Positions 7,158 through 14,097 are shown, counted from the stretch's first letter. The stretch: 16,156 bases of DNA from Pseudomonadota bacterium (GCA_023424585.1 JAFADT010000421.1:1-16156), one strand, 5' to 3'. The notes: a model not told the origin generated them from the sequence alone. Numbers and translations: made by a program.

Positions 7158-7919
7158 CTACTCGAAGCGGCCGTGCCGGCCCGCCCCCTTCGCGAAGCGC
7201 GTGGCCCCGGGGATGGACTCCGTCTGGAGCACCTTCACCCCGCCCTCGAACTCCTGGCGCATCGCGTCTTCGAAGGCCAGGTCGGCCTGGGCGTAGGCGG
7301 AGGCCCGGTCCGCGTTCATGCACGCCTGGGGGAAGGCGGCGATTTGAGCGGCCAGGGCCTCCGCGGCGCTCCGGGCCTCGCCCCTCGGCACCACGCGGTT
7401 GATCAGGCCCATGCCCAGCGCCTCCGCCGCGGGCACGGGGCGGCCGGTGAGGATGAGGTCCAGGGCGCGCGACAGGCCAATCAGCCGGGGCAGGCGCACG
7501 GTGCCCCCGTCGATGAGCGGCACGCCCCAGCGTCGGCAGAAGACGCCCAGCACCGCGTCCTCCTCCGCCACGCGCAGGTCGCACCACAGCGCCAGCTCCA
7601 GGCCGCCCGCCACCGCGTGACCGCTGATGGCCGCCACCACGGGCTTGGACAGGCGCATGCGCGAGGGCCCCATGGGCCCGTCCCCGTCCGTCTCCAGGCG
7701 CAAGAGGCGCCCTTCGGACACGGCCTTCAGGTCCGCGCCCGCGCAGAAGGTACCTGCGTCGCCGTAGAGCACGCCCACGCGCGCGTCGGGGTCCGCGTCG
7801 AAGGCGCGGAAGGCGTCCGCCAGCGCCCGGGCCGCGTCCGCGTCCACGGCGTTGCGGACCTCCGGCCGGTGGAGGATGACGGTGGTGACTGGGCCGCTCT
7901 TCTCGACGCGCACGCTCAT
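7158..7919 (-). CDS. Crotonase-family (enoyl-CoA hydratase/isomerase-like) protein
   Basis: A 253-residue protein with the crotonase fold: the first oxyanion-hole strand FCAGADLKA (58-66), the second in SGHAVAGGLELAL (99-111), and the IDGGTVRLPRLIG and ALDLILTGR segments that follow in the family. One catalytic glutamate (Glu144 of rat mitochondrial crotonase) is kept as E109 in GGLELAL. The position of the second (Glu164) appears to be Cys128 in VFCRRWG, so ordinary hydration of enoyl-CoA is doubtful. Isomerase, thioesterase or another acyl-CoA chemistry is possible. The frame is open 26 codons further upstream, but that stretch is unlike the family and would overlap the promoter region of the divergent methyltransferase gene, so ATG 7919 is used. 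Confidence 0.85.
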   Translation of the reverse strand: MSVRVEKSGPVTTVILHRPEVRNAVDADAARALADAFRAFDADPDARVGVLYGDAGTFCAGADLKAVSEGRLLRLETDGDGPMGPSRMRLSKPVVAAISGHAVAGGLELALWCDLRVAEEDAVLGVFCRRWGVPLIDGGTVRLPRLIGLSRALDLILTGRPVPAAEALGMGLINRVVPRGEARSAAEALAAQIAAFPQACMNADRASAYAQADLAFEDAMRQEFEGGVKVLQTESIPGATRFAKGAGRHGRFE

Positions 7920-7969
7920 GGGCACGGGTTTTCCCCCGCCCCCGGGGCGGCCTGCAATATGAGGGGAGC

Positions 7970-8956
7970 ATGTCGGACGAAGGCAAGCAGCAGACACCGG
8001 GCGCGGGCATGTTCGAGAACCGCCTGCGCAAGAACGCGAAGCACCTGCGCAAGTGGGCCCGCGCGCAGGGGCTCACCGCCTTCCGCGTCTATGACCGGGA
8101 CATCCCCGAGTACCCCTACGCCGTGGACCTCTACGGCGACCACGCCCACGTCGTGGAGTTCCCCCGCCGCAAGGCCCACGCGAAGGGCGCCACCGAGAGC
8201 GCCGAGCGCGACGAGGTGCTCGCCGCCGTCACCGCCGTGCTGGGCGTGCCTCCCGAGCGCATCTGCGTGAAGACGCACACGCCCCAGCCCTGGGGCCGCT
8301 CGCAGTACCAGCGCGTGGGCCAGGGCAGCGAGCGGCTGGTGGTGGAGGAGCAGGGCCTCAAGTTCTGGGTGAACCTGGGCGACTACCTGGACACCGGCCT
8401 CTTCATGGACCACCGCAACACCCGCGCGCGCGTGCGCGGCGAGGCGAAGGGGAAGCGCTTCCTCAACCTCTTCGCGTACACCGGCGCGTTCACCGTGTAC
8501 GCGGCGGCGGGCGGCGCGGCGAGCAGCGTGAGCGTGGACCTGTCCAACACGTACCTGGACTGGGCCGAGGACAACCTGGTCCTCAACGGCCTGGCGGACC
8601 CGCGCCACGTGCTCGTCCGCGCGGACGCGAAGGCGTGGCTGGAGGACCAGGCGAAGCACGGGGACGAGCGCTACGACCTCATCGTCTGCGACCCGCCGTC
8701 GTTCTCCACGTCGAAGAAGATGTCGGGGACCTTCGACGTGCAGCGCGACCACGTGCGGATGCTGGAGCACCTCCGGGCGCTCATGGCCCCCGGAGGCGTC
8801 CTCTACTTCTCCACCAACTTCCTGGGCTTCGAGCTGAAGGACTCCGCCACCCGGGGCATGGAACGGGTGGAGGAGCTCACCCCCCGCTCCATCCCCGAGG
8901 ACTTCCACCGCAAGGAGATCCACCGCTGCTGGCGCATGGTGGCCCCCTCGCGGTGA
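7970..8956 (+). CDS. rlmK: Stand-alone RlmK-type 23S rRNA guanine-N7 methyltransferase
   Basis: A 328-residue class I SAM-dependent methyltransferase resembling the C-terminal half (RlmK) of E. coli RlmKL, which makes m7G2069 in 23S rRNA. Landmarks are FENRLRKNAKHLRKWAR (15-31), YDRDIPEYPYAVD (41-53), the RNA-binding-side WVNLGDYLDTGLFMDHR (133-149), SAM motif I NLFAYTG (166-172), the acidic residue Asp190, DPPSFS (241-246) and FDVQRDH (255-261). The THUMP and RlmL (m2G2445) half of the E. coli protein is absent, so this is a single-activity version. GAGGGG three bases before ATG 7970 is a good ribosome-binding site. The gene diverges from the crotonase gene across 50 bp and converges on the cysteine-repeat lipoprotein gene, with 17 bp between stops. 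Confidence 0.85.
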   Translation: MSDEGKQQTPGAGMFENRLRKNAKHLRKWARAQGLTAFRVYDRDIPEYPYAVDLYGDHAHVVEFPRRKAHAKGATESAERDEVLAAVTAVLGVPPERICVKTHTPQPWGRSQYQRVGQGSERLVVEEQGLKFWVNLGDYLDTGLFMDHRNTRARVRGEAKGKRFLNLFAYTGAFTVYAAAGGAASSVSVDLSNTYLDWAEDNLVLNGLADPRHVLVRADAKAWLEDQAKHGDERYDLIVCDPPSFSTSKKMSGTFDVQRDHVRMLEHLRALMAPGGVLYFSTNFLGFELKDSATRGMERVEELTPRSIPEDFHRKEIHRCWRMVAPSR

Positions 8957-8973
8957 GCCTCACCCGCTGACGG

Positions 8974-10158
8974 CTACAGCCAGCAGACGTTCTCCTGGCA
9001 GCGCTCGCCGGAGGGGCACTCGCAGTTGGCCTGGCAGGGCTTGCCGGAGCCCTGGTTCACCGGCTTGCACTGGCCGCTCGCGCACATCTGGCCGGCCGGG
9101 CACTCGCAGTTGGCGCGGCACACCGCGCCGGACGTCCCCGCGTCGGACGACGGCTGCGTCGGGGGCAGCTTGCAGTGGCCGCTGGTGCAGACCTCACCGG
9201 ACGGGCACTCGCAGTTCACCGTGCAGTCCCAGTTGCTGCCCGAGCCCGCGTCCGGCACCGGCGACTTGCAATAGCCGCTCGTGCACACCTGGCCCGAGGG
9301 GCAGTCGCAGTTGGCGAGGCACGCCTGGCCCGGGTCCGGCTGCGGCGACTTGCACTGGCCGCTGGTGCAGACCTGGCCGGCCGGGCACTCGCAGTTGGCC
9401 TGGCACTCGCCGCCGGACGGGATGGGGAGGCAGTAGCCCACCTCGCACTTCGTGTCCGCCGAGCACTCCGTCGTGGAGTTGCAGGGCGCGCGGCACTGGC
9501 CGTCCACGCAGTCGCGGCCCGTGGGGCACTGGGCCTCCGTGGTGCACGCGTTCGGGTCCGTCTGCGGCTTCTGGCACAGCCCCTGGATGCACACGCCGCC
9601 CGGACCGCACTTGTCGTCCCCGTCGCACTGCTGACGGCACTGGCCGTTGATGCAGTAGTGGTCCGTGCCGCAGTCAGCATTGACCCGGCAGACCGGGGTG
9701 CCGGCGTCCGCGCCCGCGTCGGGCTTCGTGCCGCCGTCCGTGCCCGCGTCGGGCTTCGTGCCACCATCCGTCTTGGTGCCGCCGTCCGTCTTGGTGCCGC
9801 CGTCCGTGGTGCCGGTGCCCGTGGAGGTGCAGAAGTTGTCCTTGCAGCGGCCGCTCGCGCCGCATTCCGAGTCGCGGTAGCAGGACTGGGCGCAGTAGCC
9901 GTTGATACACATCTGCGTGCCGGGACACTCGCTGGAATACACACAGCCCTGGGTGTTGGAATCCAGGTCCCAGCAGCTACCGGAGCGACAGTACTGGTTC
10001 GAGCCGCAGTCGGACGTGGTGGAGCACCCGTAGCTGGTGTCGTAGTCGTCGTCGGGCCAGTAACCGCCGCCATTCGTCTCGAGGATGCAACCCGACAGCA
10101 GGCTTAACAGCGTCAGGAACGGCACGACCAACGTGCCGCGAAGCGTGAGGTTCCTCAT
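8974..10158 (-). CDS. Cysteine-rich repeat lipoprotein with about twelve short Cys modules
   Basis: A 394-residue predicted lipoprotein: a hydrophobic signal ending in LLSGC gives lipidated Cys24. The mature part is a chain of about twelve 18-22-residue modules with the pattern C-x3-5-C-x5-6-C-x4-C. Three lie before a low-complexity Thr/Asp/Gly/Lys/Pro/Ala linker (111-155) and nine after it. The last five (252-269, 280-297, 312-329, 347-364, 375-392) are near-identical and contain NCECPSGQVCTSGQCK-like cores separated by Pro/Asp/Ser spacers. Such modules occur in myxobacterial surface proteins and resemble EGF-like or Dickkopf-type disulphide repeats. The partner is unknown. The frame opens at a TTG five codons earlier, but ATG 10158 fits the signal peptide better. 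It is divergent from the sigma-factor gene, so control by that sigma factor is plausible but unproven. Confidence 0.85.
   Translation of the reverse strand: MRNLTLRGTLVVPFLTLLSLLSGCILETNGGGYWPDDDYDTSYGCSTTSDCGSNQYCRSGSCWDLDSNTQGCVYSSECPGTQMCINGYCAQSCYRDSECGASGRCKDNFCTSTGTGTTDGGTKTDGGTKTDGGTKPDAGTDGGTKPDAGADAGTPVCRVNADCGTDHYCINGQCRQQCDGDDKCGPGGVCIQGLCQKPQTDPNACTTEAQCPTGRDCVDGQCRAPCNSTTECSADTKCEVGYCLPIPSGGECQANCECPAGQVCTSGQCKSPQPDPGQACLANCDCPSGQVCTSGYCKSPVPDAGSGSNWDCTVNCECPSGEVCTSGHCKLPPTQPSSDAGTSGAVCRANCECPAGQMCASGQCKPVNQGSGKPCQANCECPSGERCQENVCWL
8983..9405 (-). repeat. Five tandem Cys-module repeats within the lipoprotein gene
   Basis: Five DNA segments of about 54 bp encode almost the same module, each read on the minus strand as a cysteine, three residues, then CECP or CDCP, G, two residues, C, two or three residues and a final GxC. 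They are joined by spacers of 10 to 17 residues. High similarity at both DNA and protein level suggests recent expansion by unequal recombination, so copy number may vary between strains. Confidence 0.8.
9713..9811. repeat. Short tandem repeats encoding the Thr/Asp/Gly linker
   Basis: Two 30-bp units beginning CCCGCGTCGGGCTTCGTGCC (9713 and 9743, the second diverging near its end) are followed by three 18-bp units of the type GTGCCGCCGTCCGTCTTG starting at 9758, 9776 and 9794. On the minus strand they encode alternating DGGTKT and DGGTKPDAGT segments. This is an in-frame minisatellite whose copy number would change linker length without breaking the gene. Confidence 0.8.
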
Positions 10159-10252
10159 GAGTGGGGGCTCCAAAGGAATGGGATGGGTCCGGACCGGCCA
10201 CCGGGGGGGTCATCCAATTTCGAGAGCCTTCGACGCAAGAGGTGGCCAGATT

Positions 10253-10277
10253 GATCAAATCTTTTTGATCTTTTTTT
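10253..10277 (+). promoter_or_regulatory. AT-rich inverted repeat followed by a seven-T tract
   Basis: GATCAAA (10253-10259) and TTTGATC (10264-10270) form a perfect 7-bp inverted repeat with a TCTT loop, followed at once by seven T residues (10271-10277). On a plus-strand transcript this has the shape of an intrinsic terminator or attenuator ahead of the sigma-factor gene. As DNA it could equally be an operator for a dimeric regulator, and its A-tract could serve as an UP-like element for the minus-strand gene. The stem is AT-rich and therefore weak as a terminator. Confidence 0.45.
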
Positions 10278-10381
10278 GTTGGTCCGGAGACCTAGGGGCA
10301 CGGAGGCAGTGTGCTCGTCTGGACCCGCGATACAGACTGGAGGGCGGCCCTGGAGGACGGGGACGTCCTGCGTCGCCCTGA

Positions 10382-10386
10382 AGGAG
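10382..10386 (+). promoter_or_regulatory. Ribosome-binding site that decides the sigma-factor start
   Basis: AGGAG lies eight bases before GTG 10395, an ideal spacing. An earlier in-frame GTG at 10311 also has GGAGG, but only four bases away, and the 28 codons between them have non-typical third positions. I therefore prefer 10395. Confidence 0.5.
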
Positions 10387-10394
10387 AGGTCCGG

Positions 10395-11063
10395 GTGTTC
10401 AGCCGAGGAGCGCGCACGTGGGCGTCCACGACCCCGCCGGAGTCCGGCGCGGAGGTGGCGGGCGCGCGTGGGCCGGCTTCCGCGGAGGAGACCCAGCTGC
10501 GACTCCTGGTCCAGCGGGTCCAGGGCGGGGACCTGGCCGCGTTCGAGCAGCTCTACGAGGCCACGAAGCTGGACGCGGCGCGCACGCTGCGCCACCTGGT
10601 GGGGAACCGCGTGGAGGTGGACGACCTGGTCCAGGAGGCGTACCTGCGGCTGCTCACGGCGGTGAAGGGCTTCCGGGGCGAGTCCCGCTTCAAGACGTTC
10701 CTCTATCGGGTGTGCGCCAACGTGGCGCTCAGCCATCTGCGGTGGAAGCGGCGCCGACCGGAGGACCCCTTCGCGGAGCCGCCGGAGGTGGTGGCCACCG
10801 GCGAGGACCCGGAGCGCGCCGCGGAGCGCCGTCAGGCCGCCCGGCTGGTGGAGGCGGCGCTGGAGCGGCTCAAGCCCAAGAAGCGCATCGTCTTCGTCTA
10901 CCACGAGCTGTGCGGCATGAGCCCGGACGAGATTGCCCTCGCCGTGGGAAGCTCGCCCAACACCGTGCGCAGCCGCCTGCACCACGCGAGACTGGAGTTC
11001 ACCGAGGCCATGCAGCGTCTGGTCGCCGCCCGGCCGGTGGGAGGTTCCCATGGCCGGCCATGA
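10395..11063 (+). CDS. ECF-family RNA polymerase sigma factor
   Basis: A 222-residue sigma-70-family factor with only the two conserved ECF domains. Sigma region 2 spans about 48-118, with DDLVQEAYLRLL (76-87) for core binding and FKTFLYRVCANVALSHLRWKRRR (about 99-121) for -10 recognition. After a linker, region 4 (about 150-202) has the helix-turn-helix MSPDEIALAVGSSPNTVRSRLHHAR. A Ser/Thr/Pro/Ala-rich N-terminal tail of about 30 residues is variable and depends on the start (GTG 10395 preferred, GTG 10311 possible). Its 3' end overlaps the next gene by 14 bp, so it is co-translated with the zinc-finger/FecR protein, which probably holds it inactive at the inner membrane. The promoters it serves are not evident. 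Confidence 0.88.
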   Translation: MFSRGARTWASTTPPESGAEVAGARGPASAEETQLRLLVQRVQGGDLAAFEQLYEATKLDAARTLRHLVGNRVEVDDLVQEAYLRLLTAVKGFRGESRFKTFLYRVCANVALSHLRWKRRRPEDPFAEPPEVVATGEDPERAAERRQAARLVEAALERLKPKKRIVFVYHELCGMSPDEIALAVGSSPNTVRSRLHHARLEFTEAMQRLVAARPVGGSHGRP

Positions 11064-12912
11064 GACCGGGGCCCTGTGGGCGCTCGCCGCGGGGGAGCTG
11101 GATGCCGCCGCCAGGGCCCGGGTGGAGGCGCACGTGGCCGCGTGCGCCGCGTGCGCGGCGGAGTGGAGGCGCGTGGTGGAGGCCCGGGCGCTGCTGCACA
11201 CGGCGCGCACGGTGGAGCCCGCCGTCCGGTGGGAGGAGACGGGGGCGAAGCTGAAGGCGGCCGCGGCGAAGCGGATGGCGGTGCCCCAGCGGCGCTTCCT
11301 GTCGCCCTGGGCGCTGACGCTCGCGGGGGCCTGCGCCGTCGCGCTGCTGGTGTGGCTGGGCGGGTCGAGGTGGAGGAGCGGCGCCACGCGGGGGCCGGAG
11401 TCCACGGTCGCGACCGGCCCGAGCGCCGGTGCTCCCGACGAGCGCCCCCCGGAGAGCGCCTCGGGGATGGACACGCTCCAGCAGGCTCCGGAGAGCGCCT
11501 CGGGGACGGACACGCTCCAGCAGGCCCCGGAGCCCGGGAAGCAGGAAGCGGTCGCGGTCGCCACGACGGAGGCGGAGCGCGTCACCGGCGCGGTGCTGCG
11601 GGAGGCCACCGGTCAGGAACGTGCGCTCGCGGCCGGGATGCGGCTGCGCTCGGGCATGGCGGTGCGCACGCCCCCGAAGGCGTCGGCGGTGCTGCGGCTT
11701 CCAGATGAGAGCCGGGTGCGGCTGTCGGCGGACTCGGACGTGGTGTTCGCGCGCGCGGAGTCGAACGCCGTGCACCTGACCGTCCAGCAGGGCCGGCTCT
11801 CCGTCAATGCCTCGCATGTGAAGCGCGACGCGTTCCTCGTGGAGTCCGCGGGCCTGCGGGTCTCCGTCGTGGGGACGGTCTTCTCGGTGGAGCGCACGGC
11901 GGCCGGCGCCGCGGTGGCCGTGCTCGAAGGGCGCGTGCGCGTGGACGCGGACGGTCAGCCTCCGCGCTTCGTGGACGCGGGCGAGCGCGTGGAGCTCGCG
12001 GGCAGGGGCAAGGCGATGAAGCCCCGCACGCTCTCGGCTGGAGACCGGCAGGCGTTCCAGGACCTGCGGGCCGCCGAGCCCGGCGCCGCGGTCGCGAGCC
12101 TCGAGCCCATGAAGAAGAGCCCCTCATGGCCGGAGGTCACCCCCTCCCCGCGCCAGCCCGTCGCCCCCACCGCCAGGTCCCCGGACGCCCCCGCGCCTGG
12201 GGAGCCCCCTCCCGCGCCGGCGCAGGCCATGGCCCAGGCGACGCCCGGCGCTCCTGCTCCGGAAGCGGCTCGCCAGGAGATTGCCACGGCTGCCAATCCC
12301 TTGGAGTCGCCCAACACGGAGATTCCCAAGCCCGTGGACGTGTCGCCGCGCGAGTCCACCCCATCCGACGACTTCGTGCCCTACCCCGGCTCACCGGCGG
12401 GCTCGCTCGCGTCCTCCGCGCCCATGCCGGCCGTGCAGGCCCCGTCCATGGCCCCGGCCACGCCCGCGGAGCCGCCGAAGCGCAAGACGCTGGGCACGCT
12501 CGTTCCGGGCGGGCTCCTGTCGGAGGACTCGGATGAGCGCTTCCTCGGCTACGCCAAGGTGCAGACGTCGGCCGCCACCTGCGGACGGTTCCTCGTGGGA
12601 CTCGGGGAGATCGCCGCCGCCAGCCCACGCACGAGCCACCGGGAGCAGGCCCGCATCCTGCGCGGCCGCTGCTTCAACAAGCAGCGCCTGCCCGCGGACG
12701 CGGAGGACGAGTTCCGTCAGTACCTCCGCGAGTTCCCCAACGGCCGCTACGCCACCGAGGCCCGCACCGCCCTGCGCATGTCCGCCGAGCCCGGGCCCGG
12801 CGCGCCCCCTCAGCCCCCCGAGCCCCTGCCCGCGCCGGCGCCCGTGACACCGCGGTGGAACGGCTCGCCACAGGGCGTGCCCGTCAGCCCCGGGGCTCCT
12901 CGTCGCTGGTGA
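11050..12912 (+). CDS. Membrane anti-sigma zinc finger / FecR domain / TPR-like tail fusion
   Basis: A 620-residue protein, strongly initiated by GGAGG five bases before ATG 11050. The N-terminal cytoplasmic part has an anti-sigma zinc finger with the H-x3-C-x2-C motif (His28, Cys32, Cys35) on a helical hairpin. A single membrane helix follows (about 84-104), then a FecR-like beta domain outside the membrane (about 183-318; GMRLRSGMAV, RLSADSDVVF, GTVFSVER, VAVLEGRVRV). A long Pro/Ala/Ser-rich stretch (about 350-480) leads to a TPR-like helical tail (about 493-577; LRGRCFNKQRLPADAEDEF, YLREFPNGRYATEARTAL). It probably transmits an envelope signal to the upstream sigma factor, analogous to FecR or to zinc-finger anti-sigma factors. 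No TonB receptor gene follows. It converges on fxsA with a 29-bp overlap. Confidence 0.85.
   Translation: MAGHETGALWALAAGELDAAARARVEAHVAACAACAAEWRRVVEARALLHTARTVEPAVRWEETGAKLKAAAAKRMAVPQRRFLSPWALTLAGACAVALLVWLGGSRWRSGATRGPESTVATGPSAGAPDERPPESASGMDTLQQAPESASGTDTLQQAPEPGKQEAVAVATTEAERVTGAVLREATGQERALAAGMRLRSGMAVRTPPKASAVLRLPDESRVRLSADSDVVFARAESNAVHLTVQQGRLSVNASHVKRDAFLVESAGLRVSVVGTVFSVERTAAGAAVAVLEGRVRVDADGQPPRFVDAGERVELAGRGKAMKPRTLSAGDRQAFQDLRAAEPGAAVASLEPMKKSPSWPEVTPSPRQPVAPTARSPDAPAPGEPPPAPAQAMAQATPGAPAPEAARQEIATAANPLESPNTEIPKPVDVSPRESTPSDDFVPYPGSPAGSLASSAPMPAVQAPSMAPATPAEPPKRKTLGTLVPGGLLSEDSDERFLGYAKVQTSAATCGRFLVGLGEIAAASPRTSHREQARILRGRCFNKQRLPADAEDEFRQYLREFPNGRYATEARTALRMSAEPGPGAPPQPPEPLPAPAPVTPRWNGSPQGVPVSPGAPRRW
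11449..11526 (+). repeat. In-frame 39-bp tandem duplication in the anti-sigma/FecR gene
   Basis: Two adjacent 39-bp copies (11449-11487 and 11488-11526) differ at only two positions. They encode PESASGMDTLQQA then PESASGTDTLQQA (residues 134-159), in the flexible segment between the membrane helix and the FecR domain. The near-identity points to a recent duplication. Confidence 0.9.
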
Positions 12913-13441
12913 ACTCCGCGTCCACCTCGCCCCCTTCGCTTCGGGGGCGGCGGAAGTTCGCGTCGCCCTCCGACGGCTCCACCGTCGCGTTCGCCTCCTG
13001 CCCGTCGAAGCGCCGGGCGTCCTGGAATGGATCCGCGCCCGGCATGGGCCCGACCTGCGTGAAGCGCACGGAGCCCGACAGCAGCGTCTGCTCCAGCGAG
13101 CGCCGCACCCGCGCCGTCACCCAGCGGCGCACCGGCGGCACCATCAGCGAGAGCCCCATCACGTCCGAGATGAACCCCGGCGCGATGAGCAGCGCGCCGC
13201 CCACCAGCACCAGCACGCCGTTGAGCAGGCCCTCCTCGGGCACGCCGCCGCCGCCCATGGCCTCGCGCCAGTTCCGGAACACCTTCTCCCCCTGCTTCCG
13301 GGCGATGAGGCTCCCCAGCACGGCGGACACGGCCAGCAGCGCGAGCGTGGCCCCCAGCCCGAGGTGGTGCCCCAGCGTGATGAGCAGGTACAGCTCCGCC
13401 AGGGGCAACAGGATGCAGACGATGACGAGGACCTTGAGCAC
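12884..13441 (-). CDS. fxsA: FxsA family inner-membrane protein
   Basis: A 185-residue protein of the FxsA family, named for the E. coli membrane protein whose overexpression relieves F-plasmid exclusion of phage T7; its cellular role is poorly known. Membrane segments are visible at about 3-22, 27-46 and 72-103, with the family-typical PLAELYLLITLG, the GSLIARKQGEKVFRN loop, and LIAPGFISDVMGLSLMVPPVR. The basic segment after the last helix is followed by a hydrophilic, acidic C-terminal tail (about 130-185), making it longer than the 158-residue E. coli protein. The start is GTG 13441, with no visible ribosome-binding site and no alternative nearby. The stop lies inside the end of the convergent FecR-type gene. 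Confidence 0.88.
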   Translation of the reverse strand: MLKVLVIVCILLPLAELYLLITLGHHLGLGATLALLAVSAVLGSLIARKQGEKVFRNWREAMGGGGVPEEGLLNGVLVLVGGALLIAPGFISDVMGLSLMVPPVRRWVTARVRRSLEQTLLSGSVRFTQVGPMPGADPFQDARRFDGQEANATVEPSEGDANFRRPRSEGGEVDAEFTSDEEPRG

Positions 13442-13548
13442 GCTGGCACGTTAACGCCAGATTCACCCTCGCGCCCATGGGGAGCCGGGCACCCGGCGCT
13501 GCCGCCCGGCAGGGTCCCCGCCGCCCCGTGGGGCAGGTCCCTCCCGGC

Positions 13549-14097
13549 TCACTCCCCGCGCAGCTGCGCCATCAGGAAGCGCATCACGAAGAAGAGGATG
13601 GCGAAGCCGCCCGCCGCGAAGAGCACCAGCCGCGAGCTCAGCGACATGCGCTCGTTCGGCATGCCCATGTCCACCCGCGCCGCCCGGTCCATCGCCTCCT
13701 CCAGGCCGGGGGTGATCTCCATCGGCTTCGCCGTGCGCCGGTAGTGCTCCGTGCGCAGGTACTGCTCCACCACGCGCTCCGTGGCGGCCCCGGTGAGGAC
13801 CTCGCCCAGCTGCGGGTCGAACAGTTGGAGCTGCGCCTTGTGCGCCAGGCCGGCCGCCTCCGTGAGGGCCTCGCGGATGAGCTCCTCGCGGTCCTCCAGC
13901 GGCACGCGCAGCTCCGCGCCCACCACCTGCTTGCCGTCGCGCAGGGGCAGGACCTCGATGTGGCCCACCCCCAGGTCCCACTCCCGCACGCCGTCCGGGC
14001 GGATGGTCCCCGGGCACGCCGCCAGGAGGGCGTCCACCCGTGCCATGTCGAAGGAGGCGCCTCGGGTCCGCGCCTGAAGGACCAACTCGTAACTCAC
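13549..14097 (-). CDS. Unrecognised tail-anchored 182-residue protein
   Basis: I do not recognise the family. The first 150 residues are soluble and probably alpha/beta, with short strands (REWDLGVGHIEVLPLRDGK, VVGAELRVPLE) and helices (EELIREALTEAAGLAHKAQ), and a QLFDPQLGEVL turn at about 91-101. A single hydrophobic helix (about 155-177, LVLFAAGGFAILFFVMRFLM) is followed by only a few residues, so the protein is probably C-terminally anchored in the inner membrane facing the cytoplasm. GTG 14097 is preferred as start because a TATACT element lies just upstream and sequence beyond it runs antisense to the rlmI gene. The leader would be nearly absent. The stop is 107 bp from the fxsA start on the same strand. 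Confidence 0.65.
   Translation of the reverse strand: MSYELVLQARTRGASFDMARVDALLAACPGTIRPDGVREWDLGVGHIEVLPLRDGKQVVGAELRVPLEDREELIREALTEAAGLAHKAQLQLFDPQLGEVLTGAATERVVEQYLRTEHYRRTAKPMEITPGLEEAMDRAARVDMGMPNERMSLSSRLVLFAAGGFAILFFVMRFLMAQLRGE

Larger units (their letters stand above)
10159..10394. promoter_or_regulatory. Divergent control region between lipoprotein and sigma-factor genes
   Basis: This 236-bp gap must hold the promoters of both divergent genes. Its notable content is a striking AT-rich patch at about 10245-10280 inside otherwise GC-rich DNA. I could not find a convincing GGAAC/CGTC ECF-type autoregulatory promoter or a consensus housekeeping pair. The right part (10311-10394) is open in frame with the sigma gene from a GTG, but its codons are untypical (gat, aca, cgt, cct, gaa, gga), so I treat it as leader rather than coding. 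Confidence 0.5.

Noticed and set aside
8983..9405. Regular repeats considered as a CRISPR-like array
   Set aside because: They lie inside an open reading frame, keep the frame, and encode conserved cysteine modules. The spacers are similar low-complexity coding sequence rather than unique.
10229..10250. A sigma-54-like -24/-12 element on the minus strand (TGGCCAC followed by TTGC)
   Set aside because: The GG-to-GC spacing is one base too short and the sequence departs from TGGCACG, so it is probably chance.
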